Under the pieces are notes generated by a model. That model did no database searches and was not told where the DNA came from. It was given only the letters and a program-made list of their open reading frames with translations. Both the position numbers and the translations under genes were made by a program. Positions 1-14,132 of a DNA stretch of 64,000 bases are shown piece after piece. The stretch comes from Climacium dendroides (Eukaryota > Streptophyta > Bryopsida > Hypnales > Climaciaceae), in NCBI GenBank assembly GCA_950106755.1, contig OX467088.1, positions 29,722,401 through 29,786,400 on the forward strand. The letters run 5' to 3'. Position 1 is the first letter of the stretch; each line of letters starts with the position of its first letter.

Positions 1-763
1 AAAGTGTACCCAAATTTGTCCACTTCTAAGGTTGCCACCTCCACAATACTCTAAATAGAGCTACCACTACTCAAAATTCACCTTACATTTGTCCTTGTCA
101 TTCATTTAATTTTTGGTATATTCCTTGTTCGGTTTCCCTTCAAAAATAGGGGTTGATTTTAAAGAGTGGTTCATTTTAGGTGCATTTACTTTATTCATGA
201 GGCTTGGGACAAACAAGATATGTGCAAAATATGCTTTGGAGAAGATAAAGATCACAAAAGTAACACAAGTGATGTTTTTTTTTCCAGTGATATGTCATCA
301 ATTTTGACATAAAGAAACAAATACCCTAATGTTCCTCCAAATCTAATGCAATGGCATGCTGCTAGGAACACAAATTCTATAGTAAAAAAATGTTGAACAT
401 GAGAGGAGAAATTGAATTTACACCATTGTACATTGTACACATCTTGCTGCATCATTGATGGTGCTAAATTAATTTGTGCTTCGTAATTTTGCAAAATGCA
501 ATGTTTTATTAACAAATTGTAACCCATCACCAAGAGTAGATGAAAATTAATTCTATAAATTAATTTTTTCCAACCCCAACCACCAAATGTACAATACTTT
601 AAAGATAAGGACAATATTACCTTAACTTTTGACTATCATTGTCTACTGTACAAAGCAACACAAAGCCCCAGTGGAACAAATGTTTTGTACTTCAAATCAA
701 TTTTCCACAAGTGGTGACAAATATGCCATCATCCTCGAGTATAACCTCTTCAATTGTGACTAT

Positions 764-842
764 ACTATAATTGACTACAAGCTTGAATTATACTTGAATA
801 AAAAATAAAATATCACTTTGGAAGCTTGTAGTCAATTATAGT
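764..842. repeat. Perfect 21-bp inverted repeat with 37-bp spacer
   Basis: The arm at 764-784 (ACTATAATTGACTACAAGCT plus T) is the exact reverse complement of 822-842. It could be the ends of a very small MITE or a hairpin. No target duplication was recognised. Confidence 0.8.
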
Positions 843-869
843 AAAAAAAATTGTTACAATAGTTGATTG

Positions 870-1598
870 TGAGCTTCCAACCTGAAATTTCTATTTTTAA
901 TTTAAGTCAGAAAAAAAGTATAAATTTTTTAAAAATGAGTGAAAATGGATGACTATAAGAGAAATTGGAAAAAACAAATAATGCACTTAATTCATTTAGG
1001 ATTAAGTCCAGAACTTTGCTCAACCAAACAACTCACACAACATTCTACTAGGCATCCAGAGTAAGACATGAAGGTAGCCAAACCACCCATTCTTAATCAA
1101 AAATCCATACCCAATATGTAGGATGTATTTCTTACCCAGGTTGGAACAAATTTCCAACCTAAGCTTGGAATGTTTTTTTTTCCTCCTTTTCAAGGTTGGG
1201 ACAAGAAAGGTCATGATACATGTTCCAAAGTAGTGAGTAAAAAAAGAGGAAGTAATGAGTAGGAAAGTAGTTTTTGAATGATTGAAATTGGATGACTCTA
1301 AACATTAGACATGGATACACACCAACTTTTGCCTTTCAAAATTTATAGTAATTGGTCTGAGATGACCTTAAACTATCGAATGATGATTATAAAGTACCCA
1401 AACTAAATGGCGTGGTTGTAGATTTGATACCTAGTGGTGATAGGTGGTTTATGTATGTATGTATGTCTTGTTGTTAAAACATATAATTGAAAAGTTATAA
1501 GACTATGAGCTTCCAAAGTGAAATTTCTATTTTTAATTCAAGCACCAACCGAAGTCTGAAAAAGAAAAGTAGAAAAAGTAAAAGCGAGGGAAAATGGA
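870..1598. repeat. Diverged direct repeat pair (870-955 and 1505-1598)
   Basis: Both copies begin GAGCTTCCAA, continue through GAAATTTCTATTTTTAATT and end near GAAAATGG, with small indels between. They are two copies of one short interspersed repeat upstream of the USP gene. Function unknown. Confidence 0.6.
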
Positions 1599-1866
1599 AC
1601 AAAAGCATATCTCAGCGCATAATATTAGACACAATCACATGAACGTCCCTTTCCAAAATACTCCATAATAAACTCTCCTTGCCTGTTGGTGCTGGTCTTT
1701 GTGTTTTTGAGGCACAGGAAAATTTGCTATAGAATTTGAAGCTCCTCTGTCAAATCATGCTCAGTGCCACTCTTGCAGACGATCCTCAACTCCCTTTGAG
1801 CATTGAGCTTTGCCGGTAGTTGAGATTTTGAGCACGAGCGAGCGAGACCGATTTAGGAGTACAACC

Positions 1867-4800
1867 ATGGCTGCTGTTCTGGAGACAACCATGGCTGCCA
1901 GACTTCCCCCGCTCTCGGAGTCTCAGGTCTTGTTCTATCACAATCCATCAATCTCGTGTTGCGACTGATGATATAAGAGTCGTCACCGAATTCGTGGATG
2001 CAAGTATTGAATTTTGGTTGTTTGAGCTGAATGCGTTTGAATTTCAGGGTTTAGCATTGATCGGACTGAAGGTTTAGAATTGGTAGGCTTTCGTGGGAAA
2101 GAGAAATCAGAAGGATCGAGGAAAGAAAAAAATCTAATTGTAGATTTAGGGTTTGTGATCGTGGAATTGGTGGATTGCAGAGAGCAATGGTGGAGCTTTT
2201 GTTGCAAGAAGGGCAGGAGCATCTGTTCCAGCACTGGCAAGCTGGACAAAATGAAAATTCGAAAATCAAGTTTCTCAATCAGGTGATTTCAACTGTCTCT
2301 GTTTCTTTAGGGTTTCCTTCTTTCTTCTTTGATGTTTGGTGATTGTCATCTACTCTGAATGTTTGGCCATGGCTGACTCCATACTTGATTATGCCCAGGT
2401 GGAGAAGTTGAATGATAATTACCCTGGAGGACTTGTGGCTTACATTCACAATGCAAGGAAGTTGCTGGCTGATTCCAAAGCGGGAAGAAATCCCTTCGAC
2501 GGCTACACCCCATCGGTAAGTACAAGGGTATCTTTCTCAAGTCTGGGTTTTAATGCCCTTTCAGTTTGTTTGTGTCCGTTGTGTAATTGTTTCAGAAGTG
2601 AAGATTGATCGGATCTGAGTGGAGTCGTCGCGGGTGAGCTTTTTATGAAATTTTAGACTGACGTGTAACGGGAGTTTAGGTACCAACGGGAGAGCAATTG
2701 AACTATGGGGATGATGAGTTCATGAGATTTGAAGCGGCTGGTGTGAAGGATGCCAAGCACGCAGTCTTCGTGCTGGTAGCAGGTGGCCTTGGTGAGCGCC
2801 TTGGCTTCCGCGGCATAAAGGTATACCTAATATTCCTCGCGTTTTGCATACGTAGACATTGCGGTATCATTAGGTTTTGACAAGATCAAGCAAGTTGCTT
2901 TTAAATTTTCCAGGAATTGTCGCTTTTACTGTCAATATTCTGAACCTGACAGTTTTAACTGCGTAGTAATGAGTATCCTCATGAACTCCTTGCGTTTGCA
3001 GCTTGAGTTGTTCTCTCAAATCACCACGAAAACTCGCTTCCTGGATCTCTACATCCAGCACATTTTAGCTCTGCAAGAGGCTAGTGGTAAGAATTTGTTG
3101 AATGCTTTTCTTTTTCTACCATCAAATTCCTGTCAAAATCATGAACGGAAAGAATTCCTAATACAGTGGTATTTTCCCAGGGAGCTCCGGGAGCGGCCTT
3201 CCACTTGTGATCATGACCTCCGATGACACTCACTCGAAGACCCAGAAACTTTTGGAAGATAATAAATATTTTAAAATGTCACCAGACCAAGTGCACCTCT
3301 TGAAACAGGTTACCTTCACTGCACTCTACCTTTCCTCATATGTCTTAGGCACATAGTTAACTCAGATGATCATGCCCCATGTGAGTTTTAAAAGTCCTGT
3401 TTTTCCCACTAGCAGTTTTAACCTGAGATAACTCTTTACGAGGGTGAGGCTCTGATTGTGATGTGTCATATTCTTTGACAGTTTGATGGTTTGTGTTTAC
3501 ACCAATTTGGAAACGATTTCAATATGACATGCAATTTATGCTTGTTCTAGTGTCTTGACTTTTCTGACACGAAGTTCTTTGTTATGCTAAGAAAATGAAT
3601 TGACAACGATGACATTGGGTGCAGGAAAAGGTAGCATGTCTGGCAGACAACGATGCAAGAATTGCCTTGGATCCCTCAGATCCGTATTGCATCCAGGTAT
3701 GCACTTTCTCTTGCATCCTGTCTTGAACGAAATGGAAGATAACCTATTAGAATAAGAAATGAAATGGTTGATAAATTTTGCGCCTACTGAAAGGTGGGAG
3801 GAACCTAGAATTTAACTCAATGTGCTTTGCCTCAGACAAAGCCTCACGGTCATGGAGATGTACATTCTGTACTTTACAACAGCGGCCTTCTTCCAAAATG
3901 GTTAGTATATTCTGCCCTCTAGTTTCTGACGGTGTTGTTTGCATACTTTTTCATTGTACAATCAACTAGTAGTTGGTTAATGATCTTAAATGCTTAGCGT
4001 CCATCACAAACGTACTTTACTACTATTCGACTATTATTGCAATGAAAGCATGTATGTCCTGCATAAATGTCCTGCATTTGTGAAGTGAGAATATATTTGA
4101 GTTGAACTAGGGGATTTCGTTTTATGTATTCATTTTGTAATATTTGCAGGCTTGCGGAGGGGCGGAAATGGATCGTATTTTTTCAAGATACAAATGGTTT
4201 GCTTTTCAATGTACGTGCTGGTCGGGTTTTTCAACTTCTGTATTTCCAGCTCTCGTAATATTTCCGGTTATGCGTAATCATGTTATTCAATTTGACTCTG
4301 ATTCTATGCATTACTTGCTGGTTTTCATTTACTACAGGCTATCCCAGCAGCATTGGGTGTAAGCGCAATTCGAGATTTGGACGTCAACTCACTTACAGTG
4401 CCCCGGAAAGCAAAAGAAGCCATTGGGGGAATTACGAGACTCACTCATGAAAACGGTGAGGGTGTTCATGGTCCTTTTCAGAGAATTACCATGTCGAACT
4501 TTCTATCTACCTGTTGAGTGCAGGTGGAGAATGTCCATTCATCGTGCCTTGTTCACGTTGATAAATTCGCTTGATATTTTCACATCGTCCTGTCCATTAC
4601 GGACTCTAGTCTTACACACGCGTGCTTGTCGACCAGGGTCGCAGATGGTTCTCAATGTAGAGTATAATCAGCTGGATCCATTGCTGCGTGCCTCTGGCCA
4701 TCCGGATGGTGATGTCAACGACCCCACCACAGGGTATTCCCCATACCCAGGTAACATCAACCAGGTAACAGCTTGTCCGCATTCGTCCTCACGAGGTCCG

Positions 4801-6933
4801 CTCTATGTTCATGTTAGGAGTAAATCAGTAGGGAAATGCACAAAGACGGTTCATCTTTGTATTATACTGAGCTATAGTTTTTTCGCTCCCTATTCTGCTC
4901 AATTTGGTAAGCTGGGAGCTAACGTGCTAATATTATCTTTTTGAATCGAAAGGACTGTCAAATTTTGGGTTGGAAGAAGATTACGTTTTGGAAACTAATC
5001 ACAGTACGGGTCTACATGAAATCCTCTCCTAAACTTGGACTTTTTCATTGCCGTGCACAGCTGGTGATAAAAATTGGACCATACATTGAAGAACTTTCGA
5101 GGACAAAGGGAGCCATTGTTGAGTTTGTTAATCCGAAGTAAGTGACTCATATTTCAAACCTGTAATACATCTATTCTATCTCAAGCTTGAATGGATGACA
5201 CATCCATGGAAAAAGTGAGTGGAAGACTGCTGGCATGTTGAATGCCATGTCCAGATATAGCATTCCTGTCCAGCACTTCTGTACTGATGTTTCTCCTTTC
5301 TCTCTACGAGTTTCGTTTCTCTATTCTTAAAACTTGTCTGTTTCATGTGTCTGACATTGAGATACAAGGTCCGAGACGATCTCAAGTGTACCTTAGTTTT
5401 TACATGAACCTAGAGTCACCTTGTTATTGTGACTAAACTCACCCGCTTTCCTTCAGAACCATGTTCAATTTTCCCAATCTTCATTGACATAGAAATATGG
5501 TTTACAGATATAAAGATGCAAGCAAGACAGCATTCAAGTCATCAACACGGTTGGAATGTATGATGCAAGACTATCCCAGAACTCTCTCACCCTCAGCAAA
5601 AGTGGGGTTTTCTGTAAGTTCCATTTCCTGAAACTATGAGACAGAAGTGCCTCAATGTGGTTTTTTACTGTCACGGTGTGCAACGTTTTGCAGGCTTCCG
5701 CATACGGTATTCCTTGTAGAGGAGACTCAAACAACAACCATCATTATACTTCCTCATGTTCCTGATCTGCTATGAACAATTTACTGACATTCCATGGATG
5801 TATTTTTCCTCATGAGCCACTGAGTGCTTAAGATCAAGGCAGTGAGATGAAGTGTTTTGAAAATGCTTGAGTGTGATGTGTAGGTGATGGATAGCTGGTT
5901 GGCATATGCTCCCGTCAAAAACAATGCTGCGGATGCTGCGAAGGCAAGCATACGTTTTTCAATCTCACTCACCTTTACTTGCCATGGGCTTGCGTCCTAT
6001 TTTCGTTGTTCGTGTGCTCCTAGTTGCAATTTCCCTTCAATCTCTGCGTTCTAGGAGTGGTATTAGCCATGCTTACTATGTTCGCATATCTGGGTGTTCA
6101 GATACCGGAAGGGAACCCAAAGCACAGCGCAACTACAGGAGAAATGGCCATCTACAAAGCTCACTGCCTTATGCTTCGAAAGGTAATATTGAACATACTT
6201 CTCTTCTGTGCCGGATCGTATTCAAACACAAATAGTTACCGTCATGCATGTTCTTGCTAAAACGATTTAGCTCGAGCTCAATGGTGTGCAACCTATTGCT
6301 TAAAATCTTTGCCAGCATGATGGGTCGAGCACAGAATGACTATTAGCATGATTGATGTTAACAATGCTCATCTTGGATCTGATTAGGCCGGAGCGCAAAT
6401 TGAAGATCCGGATCGCTTTGATGTATTCAACGGACAGAAGGTCGAAGTGTGGCCCCGAGTTGTTTGGAGCCCAGCATGGGCTCTGACCTTTGCAGATGTG
6501 TGCAAGAATTTGACTGGTACTTTAAAAATCTCACGACACTCTTCTCTTGTTCTTGACGGCGCACGAATCACTCTGGAGAACGTCTCAATACACGGCGCTC
6601 TTCGACTTCGAGCTCTTCCAGGGGCCGAGGTGAGAACAAGAAGTTCTGCTGCTTTAGCATTTTCATGTATCGCATCTCTTCCAGCATCTCTTCCAGGGTG
6701 TCTGAAATCATGTCTTCGTGTGGTGCTTTTAGGTGAAGCTCTCCAACCTGCGCGTCTCCAACAGGGGATGGAGCTTCGAGCCTTCAGATGAGAGCGTTAG
6801 AACGTTATCTGATGAAAACTATGCGATCCGTGGCTTTGATATTTCTGACGAGAAATTCGACGAGTCTATTTTAGTTTTCGATCAGCCTGGTTTGTGTCTG
6901 CTACAGAACCTCTCGATTTTGGGTTCGAGGTGA
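1867..6933 (+). CDS. USP: UDP-sugar pyrophosphorylase, 614 aa, 17 exons
   Basis: The enzyme makes UDP-sugars (glucose, galactose, glucuronate, arabinose, xylose) from sugar-1-phosphates and UTP in the cytosol salvage pathway. Exons: 1867-1926, 2181-2282, 2399-2515, 2680-2820, 3002-3086, 3181-3308, 3625-3696, 3836-3900, 4150-4210, 4338-4455, 4637-4764, 5061-5137, 5508-5613, 5884-5943, 6102-6182, 6387-6629, 6733-6933. They sum to 1845 nt with every phase matching, giving 614 aa, the length I recall for the Arabidopsis enzyme. The nucleotide-binding loop [11 protein letters not shown] is at residues 125-135, KPHGHGDVH near 237-245 and [12 protein letters not shown] near 323-334. The start is the first ATG of exon 1; a second in-frame ATG lies 8 codons on. 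Oddities: intron 14 is GC-AG, and the start of exon 5 reads LELFSQ where the Arabidopsis enzyme has VALPRE. The gene stands alone. Confidence 0.97.
5944..6101 (+). other. GC-AG intron 14 of the USP gene
   Basis: Exon 14 ends AAG at 5943 and the intron starts GCAAGC, the usual context of a GC donor (AG|GCAAG). It ends TTCAG at 6101. Joining here gives AAK-IPEGNP, colinear with the conserved AAK-VPKGNP of the family and in phase. No GT donor nearby restores both the phase and the conserved residues. Confidence 0.85.
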
Positions 6934-7516
6934 AGTCTTGTGAGTTGTTGTCTTAGGACTCTTTAGGAGGAAATAGCTACTGGGAACAATAAGCAGGATT
7001 ATCTTTATCATTATCATTAGAAAATAATGAATTTACTCGTGATCGTTCATGAGTTTATAGTAATTGAGTATCGCGAACTTTCGCACCAGGATGGTATGGA
7101 TCTTCCGAGGTATACCTCATCGCTTGTAGCTTATCAGATAAACAATTTTTTTGCAATTGCGACCATCAGACCCCCTGTTTAGAATTCAAAAGTACTAGTG
7201 CTGCGTCTATTTGTAGTCTTGGGCGTCCTAACATGCTACCCGTGTTGCGGTGAAAGTAGCGACTCTCAAAGAAAGCTGCATGATGTAAGCTATAGGGCAA
7301 TCAACGGAGGCGGAGGGAATTCTGAAAATAAGCAGTCTGGGGGTAAGCCTCACGAAGAATGCTTGTTTATTTTCCTCTGCCTGCCTCCGGTGATTGCCCC
7401 ATCTAAATGCCTATTTAGAAATGGATGGAATATTACATAATGAATGAAAAATCCATAATCACCAATTACATGGATTGCATGCAACAAGAGTAGAAATCCA
7501 CTTACAAAATGAACAT

Positions 7517-7628
7517 GACATTTCTTGATGGGGGTTTACAACAAAAAAGGATGTTGAAGCCAATTTGAATCGACATTTCTTGATGGGGGTTCACAACAAA
7601 AAAAACGACATTGAAGCCAATTTGAATC
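7517..7628. repeat. Tandem duplication, 55/57 bp, two copies
   Basis: Units 7517-7571 and 7572-7628 both start GACATTTCTTGATGGGGGTT and end GAAGCCAATTTGAATC. They differ by a few substitutions and a 2-base indel. The duplication is recent, with no coding content. Confidence 0.85.
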
Positions 7629-10600
7629 TACATGCATGTGCCACATCTTGTCTAAGAAGACATCTTGTCTACTAAGACATTTGTCAATGAATCTATGATC
7701 TAGGCCCTAGTGGCACAAAATTTTGATTGCTAATTTGTTCAATAATTTGTTCAAAAGCCATACAAAATAATTTGGGTGGAGTATTTGGTGAAAGATTCCT
7801 TATCTCTTAGTAGATGAAATTGCTAAATTGCTACAAAATCCTAAGAATATAATTTTTTGTGGATGAATGTAAATATTGGTTTTCTTCCATATTTTTCATG
7901 CTTCATTCATGGACATGAATATATATGGTTTCATCAAAATAGAATATTGATCACTTTTTACATTGCTCTAAATAAATGAAAAAAAACCCATAGCTTGGCT
8001 AGTGCTCACTAATAAGGGATGGCATCTATATGGAATTGGAGGCCAACAAAGCCCATTGATCAATGGTGAAATGGGAGTCTAATTTTCTAGGGTTGTTTTT
8101 TGGTTGTTTGTCAAGTTATTAGCTTTACTTCATAGGCCAATTTTGGGGAGGATTAATGACAGAGAAGTTAGAATTTGGTGGGTTGAGCAATTTTTAGCTC
8201 AAAATAAAAACATTGCCTAGAAACATGAGACTTGTTGATCTATTCTCTAATTGATGGTTCTCCTTCACTCTTGAAATTCTCTCTTTACTCCAACTATCAA
8301 ATTGCTAAACATTCCAAGCTAATTCTACTCAATTGTACTCAAGTTTGAAAGTCATAATATATAAAAGATAAGAGACTCAATTCTCGAGGCATGAATGGTT
8401 GTATTTGTATTTGGAATATAAGCCAGAGAGATTTAGAGTTTGAGTTTGTTGAGCCAAGTATCTATAATTAGGCCCCATAGAAAATATATTGAAGGGAAAT
8501 TCTAATAATTATCTTCCATGTAAAATGAATACATGTATCACTTATGTCTTTTAACTTGTATACAACTGTACCAAAATAGGGATTGGATAAATATTAGAGG
8601 TTTGGAATATAAATTTGTACAATATAAGATTTTATAACCATGAAAATTGCTCAAAGGTTGGCACCATACAAGTTAACATGAAATTGTAGAACAATAATCA
8701 TATTTGGATTTGCATGCTTGAAAATGACCAAATTGGAAGAACAAAGAAGATTGGGCTTGAGGTAATACAATCAAGTTGTAAGTTGTTGGTCTCCACTTGA
8801 CCTCTTTAGTCCACATGGCAAGTCAAAGCGGAGAGGCATAAGACCTATGTCTAATGGCTCTTGTCCAATGCCTTGAGATGCAAAGGCCAAAGATAGCAAT
8901 AGTTCAATATCTAAACTCACTATTCTTAAGGCTCTATAGAGATGAGGATTTGAGAAGGATTAACCTTGAAGTGAAGTTTAGTTTGAAAATAATCAAACTT
9001 GAGACTCCACATTTTATCTTCTTTTAAGGTGGAAAGGGGCATTTGGTTGTTGCTAGACTCTTATGGAAAGGATTACCAAACATGAAGGTTTGATTTAGTA
9101 TCCAAATGCCAAAATTGAATTATTATGTCAAATTCTTAGGGGTCCACAAAATTAAATTTCCATGTCAAATTCTTGGAGATTCACATCACTCACAAGATGA
9201 CATGTGGCACATTCTTACAGAAATAACTTAATTTCTTTTGAATTTGACCTTTGCATAGGATATTCATGTTTCTATAAGAAAATAAAGAAAAAGAAAAAGA
9301 AAAAATAATGAATGAATCTTAACATATTGATGTAGGAAAATTAGGGCAATGGATGGCTTGGATTTCTTCACTCAATCTAATGGTCAAGATTACAGATGGC
9401 TTGGATTGATTTATGAGATCTTACGGTTGTGGACAATTTAGGGTTTAGAGATGACTTGTTGTACTCCCTTTCCTTGATCAACCCCTCTCTCACATGATTC
9501 ATTTTCCATGTACCTCATTTATAATTTGGACTTTGTGAAAGAAGCATAATTCAATTAAAAAGCATGGATTGGCCGCAAAGATTAAGGTCATTTGTAGTAG
9601 ACAACAACTATAGAAGAAGATCAAGTCAAAGTTGATGGATAAAGACACAAAATATATATTGGGTGATTCTATTTGATGATAATGATGATATTGTGCAAGC
9701 ATCACTTTTTGGCCTCATTGAACATATTGTTGCTTGTATAATTTCTTTCCTAAAAGTAATCAATAAGTAAGGTTTCATACCTAGAGAGTGGTTGATATTC
9801 TTTTTGAAACCTAACAATAGCTATTATTTTTGCTTTAACCTTATAGTAGTTGCTACTCTTTGGTCTATTTTAGGTTGTTTTGCGCCTGTTGTGTATAATC
9901 CTCTTCAATCTACAGATCTTAGAGTAAATATTTCAAAGTTTCACTTCAATTCTTTTATGTCTCTCTCAGTTAGGTTTGCAAACCAAGTGATTGTTGTAGT
10001 GATTCCTATCTTGTCCTTTTATTTAGAATATTGGATTTAGGGTAGTACCTCTTTCACAATGACTATAAAGGTTTTGAAACTATTGGTAGTCTAGTCTACT
10101 ATGCTAATCTAAGTCTAATTTTATGTACTTATTTAGGCTAGCATCTTGTCTAATGATTTAGGATATGCGTTAGAGTGTGAAGTGGTAAAAATAGGTTAAT
10201 TTATGGCTAAGTGAAATAGAGTCTTGTGTAGAACAAAGTCTCATGAAACAAGAACAAATTGTTGTGATAAGACTAGAAGAATGGAGTTGAATTTATAGTT
10301 GGATTCAAGTTCTTCTTCTATGGTGTCACCAAGCAATGTTGATAGAAGTGAATGAATATTTAAAAGCATTGTAAGGCTCACTATACTAAAACCTTTGTTT
10401 GTTAAGTAGATAGAAGAGTTATAGCTGAAAGTTTGTTAGAAAAGATAGAGGCGTAAATGAAAAGATTACTTCAAAGTGCTTTTGAGTGGATTGATAGATG
10501 ATGCTTCAATAAGTTGGAAGATGAAATTTATAAAATCTTGAATTTATTTGTGATCTTTGTTTAAAACTAGACGTTCTCATTTACAAACAACCTCTATTAG

Positions 10601-13600
10601 TTAGGGCAAAGTTTTTTATTCTAATGTGACATTGACTTTTCCCATCAAGATGTCTAATAGCTTCAATCAAGATGTATCTTGATGTCTTAAGATTCATATC
10701 AGCCAAAAAAATTATTTTTATTTTTTTAGATACCTTGTCCATCAACCTATATAGCATGTCCATCAATTGGACAAACAAGTTGTCCAAGTCAATAGATAGG
10801 CCATCCAAAAATAATTCTTTTAGAATTTTGACGGGCATTGGGATTGAATCACAGTGTTTTGTTGGTCAGCCATTCATACAAATGTGATGTAACAGTGAAA
10901 ACCTGAAGTTGGGATTAATCCAGTTCCCTTAATGACTAGGGTAATAATTGAGTTCCAATCAAATGGGAGTATTTTCAACAAATCTTTTAATATTGAAAAA
11001 ATTGCAAGATATGGAATGAAGAGTTAGAGAGATTAATAGATTTCAGGTTCTCTATACTAGTTGGCGTCATAAATTTAGAAAAGGTACACTAGTTTAAGAT
11101 CATCATGGAGGATAAAACAGGTTCACTTATGAAGTGCAAGCCAAATTAAACAATGCATGTGGATCATTGTATGCCCAACTAAAGAGTAATCTCAACAACC
11201 TTGAGGTTGAATTGCCAATGTTAAATAAATCTTAGGTTGAGTACGAGACAATCTATTTTTTCTATGGTCTAGAGCAACAAATAATGCTTTTTGTGTGAAA
11301 GGCAAAGACGAAAGACAATTTGTGGCAAAAACTCCTCTTCATGGAAAAAACTTGGATAATGACCATTAGATGCTTAAGTGCTTGAAAGGTTTGAAAGGAG
11401 TGCCCCACGTTTGACAATTGTATAAGTCAATTTTTAGTCTTGGAATCCTTCTAGTAGGAGAAACAATATCACATAAGTTAATTTCTAGTCTTTGGACCAT
11501 TGATGCCACACCTCGTGGATGTTCTTGAAAGGACACACAAGTATGGCATTATATATCATAATGTGTGGCCAGACAACATCATGATTGCCAAAGAAGAATA
11601 AAAAGAGACTAAGATGCTCTATATCTTGGATTAAAGATATATATTTACTAAGAATTCATGAATCTCTTTACTTCAATGGAGTGATGTATGCCTTAGAACG
11701 GATTTCAAAACATTTGACAAAAAGTGATTACCATTTTGTGATTGATGAGTGGGATGATATTGAAGCAATTGTCAACAACCTTTTTGTATTAGGGTATATG
11801 GAGAAGTACAAAATGTTACAAGGATTGAATCACCATAATTTTTAAAAAATTTAGAGATTTTAAAGCAAGTATTACCATAAACATCCAAAATAGTAGTTAG
11901 CTTGGGTGGCTACAATTTTGGGGGATCATGTCAAACTAAAAAGGGAACTTCATGAGATGGTTCACCTAAACATTTTATTATAGTGTCACCCGCTTCTGTT
12001 CATAAGATTGATGTCATTAAATTTGTTGTCCTAGTAGCGATGTACTAGAAGTTTGCACCTTCAACCTAGAAAATCCTCTAGCATGTGTTACCATTATTGA
12101 CATCCTCATTGATTTTTCACAGATTCAAGGTTTCTTCTTTTAGATGTCAATTGACTCTAGTTTATAGATTTTAAGTTCCCTCTTTCATATTCTAGATTCC
12201 TTCCTTCAAATTCTAGGTTCACTCTTTCTTTTTCAAAGAAATCCCATAGATACTAGGTTCCCTCTTTCAATAAATGCTCTCATTAGTGATAAAAAAACAT
12301 AAGCTCGTGGCTTCAATTACTTGTTCTCCTTGGCATTGCTTTGGATCTCATCTATGTATATACGTCCTTCTAGAATCAAAATAGTCATTGCTAAACATAA
12401 GCTTTCAACCTTGGAATGCTTGATAGTTAGTATATGAGGACAAAAAATATGGTTTGTGGAAGAAGAATTCAATCCAATTATTGCTAGTGAAAGCAGAAGA
12501 GAAAGCACAACAATGATAAATATAAATCCTTGAAATAATTCTTGCTCACAAATTATGGTTGTACAAACTTTTATTTGGGTTCATGTTCCGTTAGACATAA
12601 TAGAAAGTAATGGCAAAAGACTCACGTTCATTATATCCAACTACAATGTAGGCATCAATAATATCAATGTAGGCAACTCAATCTATGATACAAGTTGGAA
12701 TTGCTTTCATTTTGTCAACCATGTCACATATACCTCGCAAAATTTCCCTTGCCATAAGCAACATTGTTGTCAAAAAAAAGGTGGCTTAGAACAATCTCCA
12801 AATTCATATCCACACTATCTTCAAGCTATTCACATATTAATCAGCTCATCAGCAACACAACTTGAACAACCTACATGATCATATTGTGGTTGAAAGTGCA
12901 TGTTATAGAATTCGAAAACTAGCTAACTATATGTGTACTTGATAGAAATCTTTGACCATCTCTACTATATTGAACACAACATTCCAAATATTAGAATAAA
13001 CCTAGAGGAACAATAACAAGGTAGTAAACGGATACTTGTAAGACTATTATACATATCACAACACTCGGTTGTAACCTTGATGTAATTAGCCTCCTCTAGC
13101 TTGTTCTTGCTCCAAAATTTATGCAAAAAGACCTCAACAATTAATAATTACAGACAAATCCAAAGGCTACAAAGATTGCTTGTAAGAAATGCAAGTGATG
13201 TCAAAGTCATCATGTTTTGAAATAATTATCAAATCTACCTTGGTCACTTTGAATGTGCAAATTAAACTTAAATCTAAAAGTAGCATGCCTTGACTACCTT
13301 TGGAAACAAACATCATTGTATGGGAATCCTAGTTTTGTTCTAATATGAAGCATTATAATCTTAATAACTCACTGAGCATCTACATTCACAACCTAGATGG
13401 TGAAAAATTTAAGATAGAGTTGAATTCTTATGGCAATGAAATTCCAGAAATGAAATTGGAAAAAAAAAACACGATTGCAATTTTAAAACCTTGGAAACAA
13501 ACCTGTGAAAAAATCTATAAAATTTCTACTGGGAGGACAAAAATAGACAACTAAACCCAGGACTCGATACTTGAAAAAATAATTCATTATGGGAATTAAA

Positions 13601-14066
13601 GTGAAGTATGTGATGCAACTCCCAAAACATCCCAAACGCTGGTAGTCACTTTCACTGAAGTAGTGAGTAGACTTTCCTTGAACTCCACAGTCTTTCAGTT
13701 CATCAGGAAGTGAAATTGTGTTGTAAAAATCATGCCGATTTGATGCTTCACTTCTTTTTCCGAAACATTTCAATCATTCTCAAGGATGTGCCTCAAATGA
13801 ATACCCCTTGGAAAAGGAAATTGAGATTCTCTCTGCACAAAGAGAGGTACCAACAACAACTACAGAAAGAAAATAACTAAAAGCATTATTTTGCCACTCA
13901 TTGAGTGCCATAGAATGCATGCTCTCAATAATGAATGTCCAACTTTTGAGTCTTATTTTGATTTCCAACTATAGCACCAAAAATAAATTTTTTAAAAATG
14001 GACTTTGGAAATCACAAAATATTCGATACATAATCAATCCCAAAAGGAATTTTGCAATATAGATTT

Positions 14067-14132
14067 GATGGTATGGAGTGACCTACAAAATTAGTTTTTG
14101 ATGGTATAGAGTGACCTACAAAAGTAGTTACA
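14067..14132. repeat. 33-bp tandem duplication, two copies
   Basis: Units 14067-14099 and 14100-14132 share GATGGTAT then GAGTGACCTACAAAA, with three or so mismatches. Confidence 0.8.

Larger units (their letters stand above)
1..1866. other. AT-rich flank and upstream region of the USP gene
   Basis: No convincing gene is seen. The open frames here, including a 120-codon one at 252-614 on the minus strand, are low-complexity and match nothing I recognise. The stretch holds a 21-bp inverted repeat (764-842), a diverged direct repeat of about 85 bp (870-955 and 1505-1598) and a short (ATGT)n microsatellite at 1451-1466. The last 200 bases become less AT-rich and presumably hold the promoter and 5' UTR of the next gene; no clear TATA box was identified. 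Confidence 0.6.

Noticed and set aside
7198..7440. 80-codon frame with a hydrophobic start after the USP gene
   Set aside because: It starts at GTG, has no upstream gene signals, and matches no family; the flanking DNA is AT-rich non-coding.
10900..11450. Possible retroelement gag remnant
   Set aside because: Only a loose resemblance over a stretch with several stops; no zinc knuckle, protease or reverse transcriptase motifs and no LTRs found.
11585..11845. 86-codon open frame
   Set aside because: No recognisable motif and AT-driven composition; not supported as a gene.
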